A stretch of DNA of 64,000 nucleotides from Rhodopseudomonas sp. (lineage in GTDB: Bacteria; Pseudomonadota; Alphaproteobacteria; Rhizobiales; Xanthobacteraceae), in assembly GCF_013377015.1 (NCBI RefSeq), contig NZ_JACABA010000001.1:1321491-1385490 (forward strand), given 5' to 3'. Each line of letters starts with the position of its first letter. Position 1 is the stretch's first letter. The notes below the pieces were generated by a model. The model was not told where the DNA came from, searched no databases, and saw only the letters and a list, made by a program, of their open reading frames with translations. Shown here piece after piece: positions 59,860-64,000 of the stretch. Position numbers and translations under genes: made by a program.

Positions 59860-61065
59860 ATGGGACCGCTTCAAGGCATCAGGATCATCGACATGACGTC
59901 GGTCCTGATGGGGCCGTTCGCGACCCAGACGCTGGGCGACTATGGCGCCGACGTCATCAAGGTCGAATCGCCCGACGGCGACATCACCAGGCAGATCGGT
60001 CCGACGCGGAACCCCGAGATGGGGCCGATCTATCTCAATGCCAATCGCAGCAAGCGCAGCATCGTGCTCGACCTCAAGACCGAGGCCGGCCGCGACGTGC
60101 TGCTGCGGCTGGTCGCGACCGCCGATGTGCTGGTCTACAATGTGCGGCCGCAGGCGATGGCGCGGTTGCGGCTCGACTATGCCAGCGTCGCCGCGGTCAA
60201 TCCGCGGATCGTCTATGCGGGGATGTTCGGCTTCGGCCAGGACGGCCCCTATGCGGCGAAACCGGCCTATGACGATCTGCTGCAGGGCGGCTCCGGCCTG
60301 TCGCATCTGATGGGCCGCGCCGGCGACGGCACACCGCGCTACGTGCCGACCGCCCTGGCCGACCGCGTCGTTGGCCTGTCGGCGGTGGGCGCGATCCTCG
60401 CCAGCCTGCTGCATCGCGACCGCAGCGGCCGCGGCCAGCGCGTCGATATTCCGATGTTCGAGACCATGGTGGGCTTCGTGCTCGGCGACCATCTCGGCGG
60501 CCTGACCTATGAGCCGCCGCTGGATCAGGGCGGCTATGCCCGGCACATGTCGCCGGATCGGCGGCCCTACCGCACCAGCGACGGCTACATCAGCGTCATC
60601 GTCTATACCGACAAGCAATGGAGCGGGTTCTTCACCGCGGCCGGGCGCGAGGATCTGCGCAGCGATCCGATGTTCGCCAGCTTTCCGGCGCGGCTCGCCA
60701 ACATCGACAAGGTCTATGCCGAACTCGGCCGCATCTTCGAGACCCGCCCCACCGCGGAATGGATGGCGCTGCTCGACGCCGCCGACGTTCCGGTGATGCC
60801 GATGCACGATCTGCAGAGCGTATTGCAGGATCCGCATCTGGTCGAGACCGGATTCTTCCCGATCGCTGAACATCCGAGCGAAGGTCCGATCCGCAGCATG
60901 CGGGTGGCGGCGACCTGGTCGGAGACCCATGCCGAACCGTCGCGGCTGGCGCCGCGCCTCGGCGAGCAGAGCGTCGAGATTCTCGGAGAGGCCGGCTACA
61001 GCGCCGACGAGATCGCCCAACTCCTCAGCGACGGCGTGGCGCGCGCCGCGCCGCCGCTTTCATAA
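59860..61065 (+). CDS. CaiB/BaiF family CoA-transferase
   Basis: ATG 59860 gives the standard start GPLQGIRIIDMTSVLMGPFATQTLGDYGADVIKVE and 401 residues. LNANRSKRSIVLDLKTEAGRD, FGFGQDGPYAAKPAYDDLLQG (with the catalytic Asp of this class III family) and GQRVDIPMFETMVGFV are typical. These enzymes move CoA between a donor thioester and a free acid, or act in racemase-like reactions. It is the first gene of operon B, preceded by two inverted repeats. Together with the acyl-CoA synthetase of operon A it offers a second way to activate an acid. Confidence 0.93.
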   Translation: MGPLQGIRIIDMTSVLMGPFATQTLGDYGADVIKVESPDGDITRQIGPTRNPEMGPIYLNANRSKRSIVLDLKTEAGRDVLLRLVATADVLVYNVRPQAMARLRLDYASVAAVNPRIVYAGMFGFGQDGPYAAKPAYDDLLQGGSGLSHLMGRAGDGTPRYVPTALADRVVGLSAVGAILASLLHRDRSGRGQRVDIPMFETMVGFVLGDHLGGLTYEPPLDQGGYARHMSPDRRPYRTSDGYISVIVYTDKQWSGFFTAAGREDLRSDPMFASFPARLANIDKVYAELGRIFETRPTAEWMALLDAADVPVMPMHDLQSVLQDPHLVETGFFPIAEHPSEGPIRSMRVAATWSETHAEPSRLAPRLGEQSVEILGEAGYSADEIAQLLSDGVARAAPPLS

Positions 61066-61081
61066 CGACAGGACCAGACTC

Positions 61082-62248
61082 ATGGATTTTGCGCTCAGCG
61101 ACAGCCAGGAAGCGATCAGGGACGCGGTGCAGAAGACCTGCGCGCCGTTCGACGACGCCTATTGGCTGAAGAAGGACCGCGAGGGCGGCTTTCCGCACGA
61201 CTTCCACAAGGCGATGGCGGATGCCGGCTGGCTCGGCATCTGCATTCCGGAACAATTCGGCGGCTCCGGGCTCGGCATCGTCGAGGCGTCGATCATGATG
61301 CGCGCCATCTCCGAATCCGGCGCCGGCATGTCGGGCGCCTCGGCGGTGCATATCAACGTGTTCGGACTCAATCCGGTGGTGGTGTTCGGCACCGACGAGC
61401 AGCGGATGCGGATGCTGCCGCCGATGATCGCCGGCCGCGAGAAATCCTGCTTCGCCGTCACCGAGCCCAACACTGGGCTCAACACCACGCAGCTGAAAAC
61501 CCGCGCGGTGGCGAAGAACGACCGCTACATCGTCAACGGCCAGAAGGTCTGGATCTCGACCGCGCAGGTCGCGCACAAGATCCTGCTCTTGGCGCGGACC
61601 ACGCCGCTCGACGAGGTGAAGAAGCCGACCCAGGGCCTCAGCCTGTTCTACACCGATTTCGACAAGCAGCGCGTCAAGGTCCACGAGATCGAGAAGATGG
61701 GCCGCAAGGTGGTCGACTCCAATGAATTGTTCTTCGAGGATTTCGAGATTCCGATGGAAGACCGGATCGGCGAGGAAGGCCGCGGCTTCGAATATATCCT
61801 GCACGGCATGAATCCCGAGCGGATACTGATCGCCGCCGAAGCGGTCGGGCTCGGCAGACTGGCGCTGAAGAAGGCCACCGACTACGCCAACAGCCGGATC
61901 GTGTTCAACCGCCCGATCGGCAAGAACCAGGCGATCCAGCATCCGCTGGCGAAGAACTGGATGGAGCTGGAGGCGGCGTGGCTGATGGTGCTGTCGGCGG
62001 CCTGGCAATACGACAACAACCTGCCCTGCGGCGCCGCCGCCAACGCGGCGAAGTACCTCGCGGGTGAGGCCGGCTTCCAGGCCTGCGAGCAGGCGGTGAT
62101 GACCCATGGCGGCTTCGGCTACGCCAAGGAATATCATGTCGAGCGCTATCTGCGCGAAGTACTGATCCCGCGGATCGCTCCGATCAGCCCGCAGCTGGTC
62201 CTCAGCTTCATCGCCGAGAAAGTCCTCGGCCTGCCGAAATCCTATTGA
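61082..62248 (+). CDS. Acyl-CoA dehydrogenase family protein
   Basis: From ATG 61082 the protein has 388 residues: MDFALSDSQEAIRDAVQK is the N-terminal helical domain, FAVTEPNTGLNTTQLKTRAV and YIVNGQKVWISTAQVA the flavin region, RILIAAEAVGLGRLALKKATDYANSRIVFNRPIGKNQAIQHPLA the C-terminal helix bundle, and MTHGGFGYAKEYHVERYLREV the FAD-binding dimer segment. The usual YEGT catalytic-Glu motif after that is replaced by RIAPISP, so the catalytic base must lie elsewhere or the reaction differs. It is in operon B between CaiB and a CoA-transferase-family gene, 16 bases from the former. Confidence 0.9.
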   Translation: MDFALSDSQEAIRDAVQKTCAPFDDAYWLKKDREGGFPHDFHKAMADAGWLGICIPEQFGGSGLGIVEASIMMRAISESGAGMSGASAVHINVFGLNPVVVFGTDEQRMRMLPPMIAGREKSCFAVTEPNTGLNTTQLKTRAVAKNDRYIVNGQKVWISTAQVAHKILLLARTTPLDEVKKPTQGLSLFYTDFDKQRVKVHEIEKMGRKVVDSNELFFEDFEIPMEDRIGEEGRGFEYILHGMNPERILIAAEAVGLGRLALKKATDYANSRIVFNRPIGKNQAIQHPLAKNWMELEAAWLMVLSAAWQYDNNLPCGAAANAAKYLAGEAGFQACEQAVMTHGGFGYAKEYHVERYLREVLIPRIAPISPQLVLSFIAEKVLGLPKSY

Positions 62249-62253
62249 GCGGC

Positions 62254-63525
62254 ATGACGCCGGTCGACGACCTCGATTTCGCCGGCCTGATCAGGGCCGG
62301 CGATATCGTGGTCTGTGGCCAAGCCACCGCGGAGCCGCGGACGCTGACGCAGGCGCTGGTGGCGCAGAAGCATCTGCTGCCGCCCTGCACGATCATCATC
62401 GGTCCGCTGTTCTCCGACAGCTTCGCGCCGGACAAATCCGCCGGCCTGCAATTCGAAAGCTACGGCGTGATCGGCGCCGCGCGGGCGCTGGCGAAATCCG
62501 GCCAGCTCGACATCATCACCAGTCACTACAGCGCGTTCTGTGCCGATTTCGCCAGCGGCCGGCATCGCGCCGATGTGGTGCTGCTACAATTGTCGTCGCG
62601 CGCGCCGGAGCGCGGATTGAACCTTTCGCTGTCGAACGACTATGTGGGCGCCGCCGCGGCCCGTGCGCGCTGCGTGATCGCCGAACTCAATCCGGATGCG
62701 CCGTGGAGCTTCGGCGCGGAGTGGCCGGCGGGTCGCGAGCCGGACATCAGCGTCGCGGCGACGCTGCCGCCGCTCGAACTGGCGTCCGGCGCCGGCGACG
62801 CGGTGGCGCAACGGATCGCCCAGCATGCCGCCACGCTGATCCCGGACGGCGCCACATTGCAATTCGGCGTCGGCACCATTCCGGACGCGATCCTGGCGGG
62901 GCTGCGGCATCTGCGCGGCCTCGGCATCCATTCCGGGCTGATCAACGACGCGGTGGTCGAGCTGATCGACTGCGGCGCCGTCAGCAACAGCCGCAAGGGC
63001 ATCGACGACGGCGTCAGCATCACCAATCAGTTGATCGGCACCAGGCGGCTGTACGACTTCGCGCATCTGAACCCGGCGGTGGCGGTGCGGCCGGCGTCCT
63101 ACACCCACGCCCATGGCGTGCTGGCGCGGATCAGCCGGCTGGTGGCGATCAATTCGGCGCTCGAGGTCGGGCTCGACGGCAGCGTCAACGCCGAGACCAT
63201 CGACGGCATGGCGATCGGAGCGATCGGCGGCCAGGTCGATTTCGTCCGCGGCGCCAACGCCTCGGCCGGCGGCCGGGCGATCATCGCGCTGCCGTCGACC
63301 ACCGCCAAGGGCCGCAGCCGGATCGTGCCGCGGGTCGAGACCGTCACCACCACGCGCGGCGACGTCGACGCCGTGGTCAGCGAATGGGGCGTCGCCGAAC
63401 TGCGCGGCCACAGCCTCACCGAGCGGGCGCTGCGGATGATCGCGATCGCGGCGCCGCAGCACCGCGACGAATTGAGCCGGGCGGCGCACGCGATGGCGCG
63501 GCCGTCGGCGCGAACGGATATTTGA
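62254..63525 (+). CDS. Acetyl-CoA hydrolase/transferase family protein
   Basis: ATG 62254 gives 423 residues; a TTG at 62245 overlapping the previous stop is possible. LIRAGDIVVCGQATAEPRTLTQALV is the first Rossmann-like lobe. In the second, LQFGVGTIPDAILAGLRHLRGLGIHSGLINDAVVELID is the CoA loop and VAINSALEVGLDGSVNAET contains the catalytic Glu (SALEV) that forms the glutamyl-CoA intermediate. GRAIIALPSTTAKGRSRIVPRV and VVSEWGVAELRGHSLTERA close it. It may transfer CoA between short acids, as 4-hydroxybutyrate or acetate CoA-transferases do, recycling CoA at the end of the pathway. Confidence 0.9.
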   Translation: MTPVDDLDFAGLIRAGDIVVCGQATAEPRTLTQALVAQKHLLPPCTIIIGPLFSDSFAPDKSAGLQFESYGVIGAARALAKSGQLDIITSHYSAFCADFASGRHRADVVLLQLSSRAPERGLNLSLSNDYVGAAAARARCVIAELNPDAPWSFGAEWPAGREPDISVAATLPPLELASGAGDAVAQRIAQHAATLIPDGATLQFGVGTIPDAILAGLRHLRGLGIHSGLINDAVVELIDCGAVSNSRKGIDDGVSITNQLIGTRRLYDFAHLNPAVAVRPASYTHAHGVLARISRLVAINSALEVGLDGSVNAETIDGMAIGAIGGQVDFVRGANASAGGRAIIALPSTTAKGRSRIVPRVETVTTTRGDVDAVVSEWGVAELRGHSLTERALRMIAIAAPQHRDELSRAAHAMARPSARTDI

Positions 63526-63553
63526 TTCAATGCCAACCAGGAAAGGACACGAC

Positions 63554-64000
63554 ATGGCAGGATTGTATTTCGAGGAATTCGAGGTCGGCCGGGAATATCA
63601 CCATGAATTCAGCCGCACCGTCACCGAGATGGACAACACCATGTTCAGCCTGCTGACGATGAATCCGCAGCCGCTGCATATCGACGCGCATTTCTCCGAG
63701 AACACCGAATTCGGCCAGCGGCTGTTCAACAGCCTGTACACGCTCGGGATCATGATCGGGATGAGCGTCTACGACACCACGCTCGGCACCACGATCGGCA
63801 ATCTGGGCATGACAGACGTCAAGTTTCCGAAGCCGGTGTTTCACGGCGACACCCTGAAGTCGCACACCAAGATCATCTCCAAGCGCGCCAGCAAATCGCG
63901 CCCGACCCAGGGCATCGTCGAATTCGAGCACACCGCCACCAACCAGCGCGGCGAGGTGGTGGCGAGCTGCCGCCGCACCGGGCTGATGCACTGCAAGCCG
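63554..64000 (+). CDS. MaoC-like dehydratase (3' end outside window)
   Basis: The first 149 codons are visible. MAGLYFEEFEVGREYHHEFSRTVTEMDNTMFSLLTMNPQPLHID is the hot-dog-fold R-hydratase start with the Asp/His catalytic pair (MDNTMF...HID). NSLYTLGIMIGMSVYDTTLGTTIGNLGMTDVKFPKPVFHGDTL follows. It hydrates an enoyl-CoA, and this branch includes mesaconyl-CoA hydratase-like proteins. ATG 63554 follows AAAGGA. It continues operon B, 28 bases after the CoA-transferase-family gene. A hydratase here fits with the acyl-CoA dehydrogenase upstream, as two steps of a beta-oxidation-like sequence. Confidence 0.88.
   Translation, partial: MAGLYFEEFEVGREYHHEFSRTVTEMDNTMFSLLTMNPQPLHIDAHFSENTEFGQRLFNSLYTLGIMIGMSVYDTTLGTTIGNLGMTDVKFPKPVFHGDTLKSHTKIISKRASKSRPTQGIVEFEHTATNQRGEVVASCRRTGLMHCKP

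Overview
The window is GC-rich bacterial chromosome. Gene content and order point to an alphaproteobacterium of the Nitrobacteraceae (Bradyrhizobium/Rhodopseudomonas type): the rsmB - heparinase II/III - purH gene order, a DUF1674 (SDHAF4-like) protein, a short secreted YGYRRCGWVRQ-type protein, and two intergenic repeat families (CCTCAT...ATGAGG hairpins and CGTCATTGC...GCAATGACG palindromes) that I associate with that group. I see no rRNA, tRNA, CRISPR array, phage or transposase gene. The species assignment is an inference.

Left part (1-25 kb) is mostly housekeeping and general metabolism: a histidine kinase cut by the window edge, a ketopantoate-reductase-like protein, two SDR proteins, a DsbA-type isomerase, DUF2239, a GST and a GIY-YIG protein flanked by TTACCCGGGTAA-type palindromes, a serine hydrolase, gamma-glutamyltransferase, an MFS permease, then purH, a heparinase-like protein and rsmB, DUF1674, a thermonuclease, argG, a PAP2 phosphatase, a Tat-exported amine oxidase, a YiiX-like hydrolase and a PAS-GGDEF-EAL protein with a degenerate GGDEF.

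Middle part (25-48 kb) holds envelope and stress genes: an L,D-transpeptidase, MepA, a K+/H+ antiporter, a MscS channel, methionine aminopeptidase, a frameshifted alpha/beta-hydrolase remnant, DUF2087, Ku and RadC. A MITE-like element lies at 34.4-34.6 kb. An ABC importer operon follows, fused by tiny overlaps to a 2-hydroxyacid dehydrogenase and a duplicated Inh-domain protein, with a divergent creatininase-family gene. Next come a GltB-type FMN protein, a two-gene ATP-grasp/Mur-ligase operon resembling a split cyanophycin synthetase, and an amino-acid binding protein paired with a DAACS symporter.

Right part (48.5-64 kb) is a dedicated catabolic island. Operon A (48504-56078) encodes a crotonase, a three-subunit molybdenum hydroxylase with a metallo-beta-lactamase-fold gene between its small and large subunits, an SDR and an acyl-CoA synthetase. 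It is followed by a divergent pair: a tandem HxlR regulator and an orphan LivK-type binding protein. Then come an IclR regulator and operon B (59860 to beyond the window): a CaiB-type CoA-transferase, an acyl-CoA dehydrogenase-like protein, an acetyl-CoA hydrolase/transferase-family protein and a MaoC hydratase. A near-identical 20-bp motif lies upstream of operon A and in the HxlR/LivK intergenic region, suggesting one regulon. The likely logic is uptake of an organic acid, activation to a CoA thioester, hydroxylation, then beta-oxidation-like steps; the substrate cannot be read from the sequence.
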